DNA of 17,079 nt from Actinomycetota bacterium (GCA_947480375.1 CANKCX010000005.1:1-17079); one strand, 5' to 3'. Shown: positions 1 to 6,991, numbered from the stretch's first letter. Numbers and translations: made by a program. The notes: a model not told the origin generated them from the sequence alone.

Positions 1-83
1 ACTGAGAATCTCACCGTTGCTTACGACATGCCAATAAGCGTTACGACCTTGAATAATCGTTTCACGGCTAATGCAATAAATTA
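1..83. other. Unassigned edge fragment upstream of ung
   Basis: Two readings are possible and I cannot choose between them. On the + strand one frame is open from base 1 to a TAA at 82-84 that overlaps the ung ATG (TAATG), as expected for the tail of a coupled upstream gene. On the - strand another frame is open through the whole stretch and reads as a plausible protein (…GRNAYWHVVSNGEILS at the edge), which would be a divergent gene starting inside or near ung. No family was recognised for either reading. Confidence 0.25.
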
Positions 84-713
84 ATGTTGTACGAAATACT
101 TCCAGCACAATGGAAGAAAGCCATTCCGAAATCCGAAGATATATTGCAGAATATCGAGCTTCTAGAGCCTTATATTCCAGCTCGAGAATATATTTTCAAA
201 GCCTTCGAGTTATCAATTGACGATATTAAAATTTGTATTATCGGACAAGATCCGTATCCAAACCCCGAACATGCAATGGGGTTGGCATTTAGCGTTCCGG
301 AGGGAGTCGAAAAATTACCACCGACTCTTCGTAATATCCTCAAAGAGCTCGAAAGCGACGTTGGTGTGCAATTAAGTGGCGGGGATCTTTCGGTTTTATC
401 AACTAGGGGAGTGTTTTTACTCAATCGAGTTTTGACAACGCAACCTGGCCAAAGCCAAGGGCACAACCAAATTGGTTGGCAAGAATTCACCTCAGAAGTC
501 GTTAAATACTTAGCGGAAAAGAAAATAGTTTTCATTTTATGGGGAAAGAGCGCGGGTGAACTTGCGCAATTTATTCCAGATGATCAATTGATTGTCGGAG
601 TGCATCCAAGTCCGCTATCGGTATATCGCGGTTTCTACGGATCAAAACCTTTTAGTACGGCAAACGAAAAATTACGACAAATGGGTGTTACTGAGATCGA
701 CTGGAAAATTTAG
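84..713 (+). CDS. ung: Uracil-DNA glycosylase, family 1
   Basis: It removes uracil from DNA, the first step of base excision repair after cytosine deamination or dUTP misincorporation. The sequence shows the catalytic water-activating motif GQDPYP (residues about 54-59, catalytic Asp), the uracil pocket stretch GLAFSV, and the leucine-loop motif HPSPLS followed by YRGFYGSKPFS near residue 175. The Pro after GQDPY, where E. coli Ung has His, is, as I recall, the form seen in Mycobacterium Ung, and the C-terminal MG-x3-IDW ending also matches that lineage. At 209 residues it is slightly shorter than the usual 220-230. The ATG overlaps a TAA in another frame, and no clear Shine-Dalgarno sequence or -10 element precedes it. 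Its 3' end overlaps the convergent yczE-like gene by 26 bases. Confidence 0.95.
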   Translation: MLYEILPAQWKKAIPKSEDILQNIELLEPYIPAREYIFKAFELSIDDIKICIIGQDPYPNPEHAMGLAFSVPEGVEKLPPTLRNILKELESDVGVQLSGGDLSVLSTRGVFLLNRVLTTQPGQSQGHNQIGWQEFTSEVVKYLAEKKIVFILWGKSAGELAQFIPDDQLIVGVHPSPLSVYRGFYGSKPFSTANEKLRQMGVTEIDWKI

Positions 714-1377
714 CGACAAGATTAAGATTTGTAGCAATCGCATTTCCTACGAAAAGCGCAAACATTGCGGTACCGATTCCGAGTGAACCGCCCAAGAGCT
801 TTCCTGCAACAAGAACGGCAATTTCGATAGTCATTCGTACCCTCGCAATTCGGATGCCGGTATGTCTATGCAGAGAAGTCATCAAACCATCTCGCGGACC
901 AGGTCCCATGCCACAAGTTATATATAGGGCAGAACCGGTGCCAACCAAGCCAATTCCGATAAGGACATAGAGAAGTTGTAGCCAAAGCACATCGTGAATT
1001 TCTGGAATGTGATCGAAGCCGATTTGAATGAAGATCGCGATAACCGCGATATTGCTCAAAGTTCCAAAGCCCGGACGTTCGCGAAGCGGCCACCACAGCG
1101 CAAGGACACAGATTGAAATAAGTGCAGTGCTCTGACCAATTGAAAGATTCGTGTGAATAGAAAGACCTTCAGCCAATACCACCCAAGGGGATACGCCAAT
1201 CGTCGATTGAATTAAGAGTGATTCGCCGACTCCAAATATTGCTAAACCAAGAAATAAAACCGATACATTTTTGGGATTAATCGCCCATCTATTCTTGGCG
1301 GTCCATGAAGTATGCGGAATTGTTCGAGCCGGTTTTAAGAAGTGGATTACTTTTGCAAGAAATTCATTGCTATTCAC
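688..1377 (-). CDS. YczE/YyaS-family membrane protein
   Basis: This is a predicted integral membrane protein of 229 residues with about five hydrophobic helices. After a soluble N-terminal stretch of about 35 residues it shows features typical of the YczE family: FGVGESLLIQSTIGVSPWVVL in the first helix region, and a conserved loop with GMGPGPRDGLMTSLHR near residues 150-165. No biochemical role is established; in Bacillus, YczE has been linked to surfactin production. The start is a GTG at 1375-1377, supported by a TAGACT -10 exactly six bases upstream on the - strand, so the message is probably leaderless. Its stop lies inside the last codons of the convergent ung gene. Confidence 0.85.
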   Translation of the reverse strand: MNSNEFLAKVIHFLKPARTIPHTSWTAKNRWAINPKNVSVLFLGLAIFGVGESLLIQSTIGVSPWVVLAEGLSIHTNLSIGQSTALISICVLALWWPLRERPGFGTLSNIAVIAIFIQIGFDHIPEIHDVLWLQLLYVLIGIGLVGTGSALYITCGMGPGPRDGLMTSLHRHTGIRIARVRMTIEIAVLVAGKLLGGSLGIGTAMFALFVGNAIATNLNLVAKFSSRSQ

Positions 1378-1380
1378 TGT

Positions 1381-1386
1381 TAGAGT
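1381..1386 (+). promoter_or_regulatory. Candidate -10 element of the DUF554 gene
   Basis: TAGAGT on the + strand shares bases 1384-1386 with the opposing TAGACT. Transcription would begin near 1393 and leave a leader of about 20 bases carrying the GGAGG at 1401-1405. No -35 was recognised. Confidence 0.45.
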
Positions 1387-1389
1387 CTA
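1384..1389 (-). promoter_or_regulatory. Leaderless -10 element of the yczE-like gene
   Basis: Read on the - strand this is TAGACT, followed by six bases (CTAACA) and then the GTG start. It matches TANNNT, has no recognisable -35, and no Shine-Dalgarno sequence lies between it and the start. It overlaps the opposing -10 for the DUF554 gene. Confidence 0.6.
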
Positions 1390-1400
1390 CCGATTCAAGC

Positions 1401-1405
1401 GGAGG
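1401..1405 (+). promoter_or_regulatory. Shine-Dalgarno GGAGG for the DUF554 gene
   Basis: GGAGG lies eight bases before the ATG at 1414. It is one of the clearest ribosome binding sites in the window, and it contrasts with the divergent neighbour, which has none. Confidence 0.7.
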
Positions 1406-1413
1406 TTTGTGGA

Positions 1414-2148
1414 ATGTTTCCAGGTTTAGGCACGGTCATAAATGTGTTCGCCATTATTCTTGGCTCATCTCTTGGCATTTTTGCTGGCGCTAAATTTAAG
1501 GAAGCTACTAGAGATTTAATTACAACAGCACTTGGTTTCGTTACCTTGTTGGCTGCCGCCGATGCACTTCGCTCGTTATGGAATGGCGATTTCATAACCT
1601 CACTTCCTAAAGGATGGCCGCTTCTCACAATCTTGGCTTCACTTCTAATCGGGGCACTTATTGGCACTGCACTCAAGATCGAAGAGCGACTTGAAGTTGT
1701 TGGAATCAAGTTGAAGTCTCGCTTTGATCCAAATGGCTCTAGTCCTTTTGTTGACGGTTTCGTCTCTGCTTCTTTGCTCTTCGTAATCGGACCTATGGCA
1801 ATTCTTGGTTCTATTAGCGATGGGATGGGCGCAGGAATAGATCAATTAGTTTTAAAAAGTATTCTCGACGGAGTAACTTCAATTGCTTTTGCTGCGACCC
1901 TGGGTTGGGGAGTTGCCGTATCTGCGTTGCCGGTCGGTATATATCAATTGACATGGACGGGGATCGGTTTCGCACTCGGTGCAATCCTGCCCGATTATCA
2001 AATTCTTGCTATGACAGCTACCGGTGGAATTCTTCTTCTCGGAATAGCTTTTCGCATGCTTAAGATAAAACAAGTGCCAGTAGGAAATCTCCTACCAGCA
2101 CTGTTTCTGGCCCCGATTATTGCTGGGCTACTTCATACTTTTTCGTAA
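1414..2148 (+). CDS. DUF554 family membrane protein
   Basis: This is an integral membrane protein of 244 residues, the usual size for DUF554 (Bacillus YdfK type). The N-terminal glycine-rich helix GLGTVINVFAIILGSSLG is the family signature. It is followed by a second glycine-rich hydrophobic segment ending in LIGALIGTALKIEERLE, then FVSASLLFVIGPMAILGSI, and further helices to the C-terminus. The family is present across bacteria as a putative transporter-like protein with no settled function. The start is fixed by GGAGG eight bases upstream. It is divergent from the YczE-like gene and converges on the alcohol dehydrogenase with a gap of only 14 bases. Its last 70 bases contain a strong hairpin that probably acts as a terminator. 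Confidence 0.85.
   Translation: MFPGLGTVINVFAIILGSSLGIFAGAKFKEATRDLITTALGFVTLLAAADALRSLWNGDFITSLPKGWPLLTILASLLIGALIGTALKIEERLEVVGIKLKSRFDPNGSSPFVDGFVSASLLFVIGPMAILGSISDGMGAGIDQLVLKSILDGVTSIAFAATLGWGVAVSALPVGIYQLTWTGIGFALGAILPDYQILAMTATGGILLLGIAFRMLKIKQVPVGNLLPALFLAPIIAGLLHTFS
2065..2102 (-). terminator. Hairpin terminator for the alcohol dehydrogenase, inside the DUF554 gene
   Basis: Arms 2073-2085 (AGTGCCAGTAGGA) and 2090-2102 (TCCTACCAGCACT) pair at 11 of 13 positions around a four-base loop. On the - strand the stem is followed by TGTTTTATC, so it fits an intrinsic terminator about 60-90 bases past the dehydrogenase stop. On the + strand the following tract (GTTTCT) is weaker. The hairpin lies wholly in DUF554 codons. 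Confidence 0.5.
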
Positions 2149-2162
2149 ATCGTGCAATTAGT

Positions 2163-3203
2163 TTAGAACTTTGAGGCATCAATAACGAAGCGATACTTCA
2201 CATCGCTCTTTACTGTGCGTTCGTACGCTTCATTGATGTAGTCCGGTTGAATAACTTCTACATCACTAACAATGCTGTGCTCTCCGCAGAAATTGAGCAT
2301 TTCTTGTGTCTGCGCGATTCCACCAATCATTGAACCAGCGATTGATCTACGTTGAGCTAGAAGCGTAGGAGTACTTATTTCGTAAGGCTTGCCTGGAAGC
2401 CCGATTAACACGAGAGTTCCATCAAGTTTTAGACGTTCAAGGAATGGTGTTAAGTCCATATCTGCCGAGACGGTGTTTAGGATTAAATCGAAATCCTTAG
2501 GCATTGCAGCAAGTGTTGCAGGATCTTTCGTAACTACGAAGTCATGCGCTCCCATATCTTTAGCATCTTGCGCTTTAGATGGTGAATGCGAAAACACAGT
2601 TGTGTGTGCACCAAGTGCCACGGCGAATTTCAGGCCCATATGGCCAAGGCCACCTAGTCCAATGATTCCAACTTTCTTACCTGGACCAGCGCCCCAATTT
2701 TTTAGAGGAGAGTAAAGCGTGATGCCAGCGCACAGAAGCGGCGCGACTCCGGCCATATCCAAGTTTGAAGGAATCGTTACTGCGTAATCTTGATCAACGA
2801 CGAATGCATCGCTGTATCCACCTTGTGCAATAGTTTTACCATCGCGCTCATAGCCATTGTAAGTACCGGTCATTCCTTCGATGCAATATTGTTCTAATCC
2901 AGCTTTACATGAAGCGCACTTGCGACAGGAATCGATGAAGACGCCAACGCCTATGCGATCGCCAACTTTGAATTTAGTTACAGCGCTTCCAATGTCAGTT
3001 ACGACACCTGCGATTTCGTGGCCTGGCACCATTGGAAAAAGCGCAGGACCCCATTCTTCGCGAGCCTGGTGAATGTCAGAGTGGCAGATTCCTGCGTAAT
3101 CGATTCGTAGAGCGACATCAGTAGGACGAAGTTCACGTCTTGAAAATTGATATGGAACCAATGGCTTTGAAGCCTCTAATACTGCATAACCTTTTGTTTC
3201 CAT
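2163..3203 (-). CDS. Zinc-dependent alcohol dehydrogenase, NAD(P)-dependent (YahK/CAD type)
   Basis: This is a medium-chain dehydrogenase that interconverts alcohols and aldehydes. The 346-residue protein has the catalytic zinc ligands Cys40, His62-Glu63 (GHE) and Cys158. The structural zinc cysteines are Cys93, Cys96, Cys99 and Cys107. The Rossmann nucleotide motif GLGGLGH is at about 182-188. The overall pattern (AGICHSDIH near the N-terminus, then HMGLKFAVALGA) matches the cinnamyl-alcohol/aldehyde reductase subgroup, which usually prefers NADPH and acts on a broad range of aldehydes. The natural substrate cannot be told. AAGGGAG precedes the ATG at good spacing. The gene lies 54 bases downstream of tRNA-Leu on the same strand, with no obvious terminator between them. 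Confidence 0.92.
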   Translation of the reverse strand: METKGYAVLEASKPLVPYQFSRRELRPTDVALRIDYAGICHSDIHQAREEWGPALFPMVPGHEIAGVVTDIGSAVTKFKVGDRIGVGVFIDSCRKCASCKAGLEQYCIEGMTGTYNGYERDGKTIAQGGYSDAFVVDQDYAVTIPSNLDMAGVAPLLCAGITLYSPLKNWGAGPGKKVGIIGLGGLGHMGLKFAVALGAHTTVFSHSPSKAQDAKDMGAHDFVVTKDPATLAAMPKDFDLILNTVSADMDLTPFLERLKLDGTLVLIGLPGKPYEISTPTLLAQRRSIAGSMIGGIAQTQEMLNFCGEHSIVSDVEVIQPDYINEAYERTVKSDVKYRFVIDASKF

Positions 3204-3217
3204 TGTTCTCCCTTAAT

Positions 3218-3227
3218 TGTTTAAACA
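3218..3227. promoter_or_regulatory. Palindrome TGTTTAAACA before the dehydrogenase gene
   Basis: This is a perfect 10-base palindrome 15 bases upstream of the dehydrogenase ATG, between tRNA-Leu and the gene. It could be an operator for a dimeric repressor, or part of an AT-rich promoter. No regulator gene lies nearby. Confidence 0.3.
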
Positions 3228-3257
3228 GTCTGCTGCGGTTGATCATTCGAATACTTG

Positions 3258-3341
3258 TGTCCGAGAGGGGACTTGAACCCCTAATCCCTTGCGGGAACTA
3301 ACACCTCAAGCTAGCGCGTCTGCCAATTCCGCCACCCGGAC
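3258..3341 (-). tRNA. tRNA-Leu (anticodon GAG)
   Basis: This 84-base gene folds as a class II tRNA. The acceptor arm pairs GTCCGGG with CTCGGAC and is followed by discriminator A. The anticodon stem CTAGC/GTTAG encloses the loop TTGAGGT, giving anticodon GAG for CUC/CUU leucine codons. The long variable arm is a CCC/GGG hairpin, and the T arm is AGGGG-TTCAAGT-CCCCT. The 3' CCA is not encoded and must be added after transcription. Confidence 0.96.
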
Positions 3342-3362
3342 CAGTGTCCTTTTGCTGGCGCA

Positions 3363-3392
3363 ACGATACCAATTGCAACAGGTTCATCACAA
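3363..3392 (-). promoter_or_regulatory. Promoter of tRNA-Leu
   Basis: On the - strand a TTGTGA -35 (3387-3392) and a TATCGT -10 (3363-3368) are separated by 18 bases, with an extended TGG before the -10. Start of transcription would be near 3356, leaving a short 5' leader. It is the only promoter in the window with both boxes clearly recognisable. Confidence 0.6.
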
Positions 3393-3422
3393 TTGAGGCA
3401 AGATAGGAGAGTGGGAAATTCA

Positions 3423-4736
3423 ATGGCGTCGATAGACCTAGAGCAGTTAGAGGCTGAATGTATTTCTATCTGCCAAGAGATGATTCGTATTCCCAGCGTT
3501 AATCACGGTGAAGGCGTTGGTGATGAACGAGCCATGGCAGATTACGTCGCGGCCAAACTAGCTGAAGTTGGAATCAAATCAGAATTAATTGTTACTGGCG
3601 AAAATCGCGTAAATGTAGTTGCAACAATCCAAGGTTCTGATCCGCAGCGCGCCGGTTTAGTCGTGCATGGACATTTGGATGTAGTTCCTGTCAATGCAGA
3701 TGATTGGTCGGTAGATCCATTCGGCGGAATTATTAAAGATGGATATCTCTGGGGACGTGGCGCTGTCGATATGAAAGATATGGACGCGATGATTCTTGCA
3801 ACGGTCCGCGCTTGGGCTCGCGCAAAGTATGTTCCGCCACGCAATATCCTTCTCGTTTTCTTTGCAGATGAAGAAGCGGGAAGTGAATACGGATCGCGTT
3901 ATTTAGTGGCTAATCGCCCCGAATTATTTACAGGATATACCGAGGCTATCTCCGAAGTAGGTGGCTTTTCAGTAACAATTACTGGCGATCATCGCCTATA
4001 TTTCATCGAAGGCGCACAAAAAGGTATTAACTGGTTGCAATTGAAAGCCAAAGGCGAAGCCGGGCATGGATCGTTTATCAATCCAAAGAACGCTGTCACC
4101 AAATTAAGTGCAGCAATTGCACGAATTGGAAGTTATGAATGGCCACAAGTTGAAACCAAGACTGGCGCTAAGTTCTGGTCAAAAATTGCAGAGCTAACAG
4201 GTGAAAAATACGACCCTACAAATGTGAAGCCGCTATTACGTCATATCGGTGGAGCGGCAAGAATGTTAGGTGCGACCATTCAAAACACCGCGAATCCGAC
4301 AATGTTGGAGGCGGGTTATAAAGCAAATGTAATTCCGCAGAGTGCAACAGCCGTTGTTGATGGACGTTTTCTTCCCGGCTTTGAAAATGAATTACTTGAA
4401 ACGATAACAAAATTGGCTGGCCCAGATATTGAAATCGAAGTTCTAGTGCGCGATAAGGCGCTGGAAGTAGATTTTGCTGGACCGTTAGTTGAAGCGATGA
4501 AAGCAGCCATCGCTAAATTTGATCCAGAGGGAATTCCGGTTCCATATTTAATGAGCGGTGGAACGGATAATAAAGCGCTTTCAGATTTAGGAATTATTGG
4601 CTATGGATTTAGTCCAGTTAAGCTGCCGCCGGATCTTGATTTCTTTGCTCTGTTTCATGGAGTTGATGAGCGAATTCCAGTTGATGGTCTCAAATTTGGA
4701 GTGAAAGTTTTAAATGAATTCTTGCAAAACTGCTAA
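3423..4736 (+). CDS. M20-family zinc metallo-hydrolase (dipeptidase / DapE-like)
   Basis: This is a cytosolic di-zinc amidohydrolase of the M20/M25/M40 peptidase clan. From the ATG it is 437 residues. Metal and catalytic motifs are HGHLDVV (His84, Asp86), GRGAVDMKD (bridging Asp116) and ADEEAGSE (general base Glu150, ligand Glu151). A dimerisation domain runs from about 190 to 310, and the late FHG supplies the last metal His. The exact substrate (peptide, acyl-amino acid or N-succinyl-diaminopimelate) cannot be told. It appears to correspond to Rv2141c in the conserved Mycobacterium gene order. The frame is also open to a GTG at 3411 and a TTG at 3393. I chose ATG 3423 because GGGAA lies five bases before it, but the start is not certain. 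Its stop abuts the next gene's stop with no spacer. Confidence 0.9.
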   Translation: MASIDLEQLEAECISICQEMIRIPSVNHGEGVGDERAMADYVAAKLAEVGIKSELIVTGENRVNVVATIQGSDPQRAGLVVHGHLDVVPVNADDWSVDPFGGIIKDGYLWGRGAVDMKDMDAMILATVRAWARAKYVPPRNILLVFFADEEAGSEYGSRYLVANRPELFTGYTEAISEVGGFSVTITGDHRLYFIEGAQKGINWLQLKAKGEAGHGSFINPKNAVTKLSAAIARIGSYEWPQVETKTGAKFWSKIAELTGEKYDPTNVKPLLRHIGGAARMLGATIQNTANPTMLEAGYKANVIPQSATAVVDGRFLPGFENELLETITKLAGPDIEIEVLVRDKALEVDFAGPLVEAMKAAIAKFDPEGIPVPYLMSGGTDNKALSDLGIIGYGFSPVKLPPDLDFFALFHGVDERIPVDGLKFGVKVLNEFLQNC

Positions 4737-5687
4737 TTAGATATCAGCAGAAACTTCATCAAGCGCGGCTCTAACTTGGTCAGGCAAAGTTACTTCTTCT
4801 ACAGTTAATATTCCGCGCAATTGCGCTGCGGTTCTTGCACCTACGATTGCACTAGTTACTCCGTAACCTTCGCGAACCCAAGAGAGTGCAACCTCTAAAG
4901 GTGAATAGCCCAAGCCCTCGCTTGCTACACAAACAGCATCAACAATTTTTCGAGAGCGCTCGTCAAGATATGGCGCAATGAATCCACTGAAGTGTGGGCT
5001 TGCTCCTCTTGAATCTGAGGGAGCTCCACTTCGATATTTACCGGTAAGAACACCTCTTCCAAGTGGCGACCAAGCAAGCACGCCAATATTCATCTCGATC
5101 GCTGCGGGAATAACCTCCGCCTCGATTCCGCGATTCAATAATGAGTATTCAACTTGTGAAGAGATAATCGGTGCTTTTCCAAAGAGTGGATTCTGCAAAG
5201 TGGCAGATCTTGCTAATTGCCAGCCTGAAAAGTTAGAGACGCCCACATATCGCACGCGACCAGAAGAGACCGCTTGATCTATTGCTGAAAGTGTTTCCTC
5301 AATTGGAACCATTGGATCCCAAGTATGTATCTGCCATAGATCAATGTATTCAACGCCCAATCGCGCTATCGATTTGTCCAGATCACTCAATAAGTTTGTT
5401 CTCGAATTGTTTACCGCGCGTTCGCCGGTTGCGAATGAAATTCCAGCTTTGGTTGCAATTAGAAGATCCTCGCGTTGTGCAAGTGTTCCTATAAAGCCAC
5501 CGATAACTCTCTCGCTATCGCCATCGCCATACATAGCGGCGGTATCTATTAAGTTTCCGCCGGCATCCAGATAGGTCTTTAATTGGTCTGCTGCTTCGTG
5601 TTCATCGGTGTCACGACCCCAAGTCATAGTCCCGAGTGCAAGTCTTGAGACCCGCAATCCAGAATTTCCAAGGATCCGCTTTTCCAT
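4737..5687 (-). CDS. Aldo/keto reductase
   Basis: This is a (beta/alpha)8-barrel NADPH-dependent oxidoreductase of 316 residues, a normal length. The catalytic tetrad is visible as Asp48 and Tyr53 (IDTAAMYG), Lys80 (ATKAG) and His121 (WQIHTWD). The cofactor-binding region includes LAWSPLGRGVLTGKYR and, near the C-terminus, AIVGARTAAQL. It belongs to the YajO/Tas-like bacterial branch (general stress or carbonyl-detoxification type), but the substrate is unknown. A TAGGGT -10 lies exactly six bases before its ATG, so it is probably leaderless. It is divergent from the histidine phosphatase over only 48 bases and meets the M20 gene with directly adjacent stop codons. Confidence 0.93.
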   Translation of the reverse strand: MEKRILGNSGLRVSRLALGTMTWGRDTDEHEAADQLKTYLDAGGNLIDTAAMYGDGDSERVIGGFIGTLAQREDLLIATKAGISFATGERAVNNSRTNLLSDLDKSIARLGVEYIDLWQIHTWDPMVPIEETLSAIDQAVSSGRVRYVGVSNFSGWQLARSATLQNPLFGKAPIISSQVEYSLLNRGIEAEVIPAAIEMNIGVLAWSPLGRGVLTGKYRSGAPSDSRGASPHFSGFIAPYLDERSRKIVDAVCVASEGLGYSPLEVALSWVREGYGVTSAIVGARTAAQLRGILTVEEVTLPDQVRAALDEVSADI

Positions 5688-5693
5688 GTCGCC

Positions 5694-5699
5694 ACCCTA
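5694..5699 (-). promoter_or_regulatory. Leaderless -10 element of the aldo/keto reductase
   Basis: TAGGGT on the - strand is followed by GGCGAC and then ATG. The six-base spacing puts the transcription start at or next to the start codon. There is no -35 match and no Shine-Dalgarno sequence. Confidence 0.6.
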
Positions 5700-5723
5700 G
5701 CAATATGGGTTGCGTTTAATAGG

Positions 5724-5729
5724 TAACCT
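5724..5729 (+). promoter_or_regulatory. Leaderless -10 element of the histidine phosphatase block
   Basis: TAACCT is followed by TGCCCA and then ATG at 5736, again a six-base gap. It sits inside AGGTAACCT, an inverted repeat around one central base that recurs before metH. It is the first promoter of the four-gene block ending in mshC. Confidence 0.6.
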
Positions 5730-5735
5730 TGCCCA

Positions 5736-6425
5736 ATGCCGAGTTTGCGCCCTTCTAAAATCTCACGTATTTATCTGGTGCGCCATGGACATTCAACAGC
5801 CAATGCGAAATCTATCTTGGCCGGTCAGGATCAGTCCGTAGAACTCTCAGAACTAGGAATTTTACAAAGCGCAGAAATCGCTAAAAATTTACATGAAGTT
5901 AAATTTGCCCGCATCTATAGCAGCCCACTAACTAGGTGCTTGCAGAGCGTACGTCCTCTGGCCAACCTGCAAAAAATGACGATTAGCGAGCTTCCCGGTG
6001 TTATCGAAATGAATTACGGGGATTGGTCAGGAAAAAAATTAGTGACCCTAGCAAGAACAAAGCTTTGGAAAGTTATTCAATCTGAACCTAGTTTGGTTCG
6101 TTTTCCTAATGGTGAAAGTTTCACGCAAATGCAGGATCGGGCTTTGGAAGCTGTTCGCATCGCAGCGGTAGATGGCAAAAATATTTTGGTCTGTTCACAC
6201 GGGGATGTAATAAAAGCAATTATCGCCGGCACAATTGGTCTGCACCTAGATCAAATCCAGAGGTTAGTAATTGACCCGGCCTCAATCTCCATAATTGAAA
6301 TCACGAAAGATTCTGCTCGTGCCTTGACCGTAAATGACACATCACATCTAGTGAAATTACAGAGTTCGTCAAAGAAGGAATCTAAACTTAAATTAGGTGG
6401 GGGAAGCGGAAGTAAACGATCATGA
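5736..6425 (+). CDS. Histidine phosphatase family protein (MSMEG_4193 type)
   Basis: This is a phosphoglycerate-mutase-like phosphatase using a phospho-histidine intermediate. In the 229-residue protein I see the nucleophile motif LVRHGHS (Arg16, His17), SSPLTR with Arg67, an acidic residue Glu91 before NYGDW, and the second catalytic His155 in CSHGD. The C-terminus ends in a lysine- and glycine-rich tail with GGGSG, similar to the GGGAG-like ends I recall in this subfamily. It is the first gene of the set phosphatase-DUF3090-SCO1664-mshC, which recurs in mycothiol-producing actinobacteria (Rv2135c-Rv2134c-Rv2133c-Rv2130c, from memory). The physiological substrate is unknown; the gene context suggests a link to mycothiol or inositol-sugar metabolism. 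Its stop overlaps the next start (ATGA). Confidence 0.88.
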   Translation: MPSLRPSKISRIYLVRHGHSTANAKSILAGQDQSVELSELGILQSAEIAKNLHEVKFARIYSSPLTRCLQSVRPLANLQKMTISELPGVIEMNYGDWSGKKLVTLARTKLWKVIQSEPSLVRFPNGESFTQMQDRALEAVRIAAVDGKNILVCSHGDVIKAIIAGTIGLHLDQIQRLVIDPASISIIEITKDSARALTVNDTSHLVKLQSSSKKESKLKLGGGSGSKRS

Positions 6426-6991
6426 CTGATCGCATAATCTATAACCACGACGATGCCACTAGATTCACCGTTGGAACCGTCGGGCTTCCAGGCGAGCGTA
6501 GCTTTTTTATTCAAGTTACCTCCGCCTTGGGAACATCCACTATCGCTTTAGAAAAGTCGCAAGCAGTGGCTCTTTCGGAGAGATTACGAGAGTTAGTTAC
6601 CGAAGTACGACGTAACAAATTAGCTAGTTTGGACGAAATAGGTCTGCCTGCCGTTGTTGATAATGAAAGTTTAGAGTTTCCAATTGAAGAAGATTTTCAA
6701 GCAGGAGTAATGGGAATTTCTTGGGATCCAGAAACGCAGAGAGTTGGAATCGAAATTCAATCTATTGCAGAGGGCGAATTCACTGAATTAATTTCAGATG
6801 AAGATGATCTAGCAGATGTCGAAGATCCTCCGGACTTACTACGCGCAACAATTCGATTGAACCAAGTTAAAGGATTCTGCAATCGATGTGATGCAATAGT
6901 TAACGCGGGCCGAGCACCATGCCCATTTTGCGCTTTGCCGATCGATCCTGCGGGACATTTATGTCCAAGAGCAAATGGGTATCGACGGTAG
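6422..6991 (+). CDS. DUF3090 protein with C-terminal zinc ribbon
   Basis: This protein of 189 residues is conserved in actinobacteria and has no known activity. The N-terminal part (about 1-140) is a mixed alpha/beta region beginning RIIYNHDDATRFTVGTVG and containing RSFFIQVTS, followed by an acidic stretch at about 115-132 (SDEDDLADVEDPPD). The C-terminus holds a likely zinc site: Cys153-x2-Cys156, Cys167-x2-Cys170, then His179 and Cys181, ending CPRANGYRR. The start ATG overlaps the phosphatase stop by four bases, so translation is probably coupled. The constant pairing with the phosphatase and the SCO1664 gene suggests a shared complex or pathway, but that is inference. Confidence 0.88.
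   Translation: MTDRIIYNHDDATRFTVGTVGLPGERSFFIQVTSALGTSTIALEKSQAVALSERLRELVTEVRRNKLASLDEIGLPAVVDNESLEFPIEEDFQAGVMGISWDPETQRVGIEIQSIAEGEFTELISDEDDLADVEDPPDLLRATIRLNQVKGFCNRCDAIVNAGRAPCPFCALPIDPAGHLCPRANGYRR

Noticed and set aside
170..535. Long open frame antisense to ung (121 codons)
   Set aside because: It lies wholly within ung, which has full family motifs. The translation shows no recognisable domain and is rich in Ser/Pro/Arg, as typical of antisense shadows.
3393..3422. TTG 3393 or GTG 3411 as start of the M20 hydrolase
   Set aside because: Neither has a good ribosome site or a six-base -10. The added residues do not look like part of the domain. This is not excluded, only less likely than ATG 3423.
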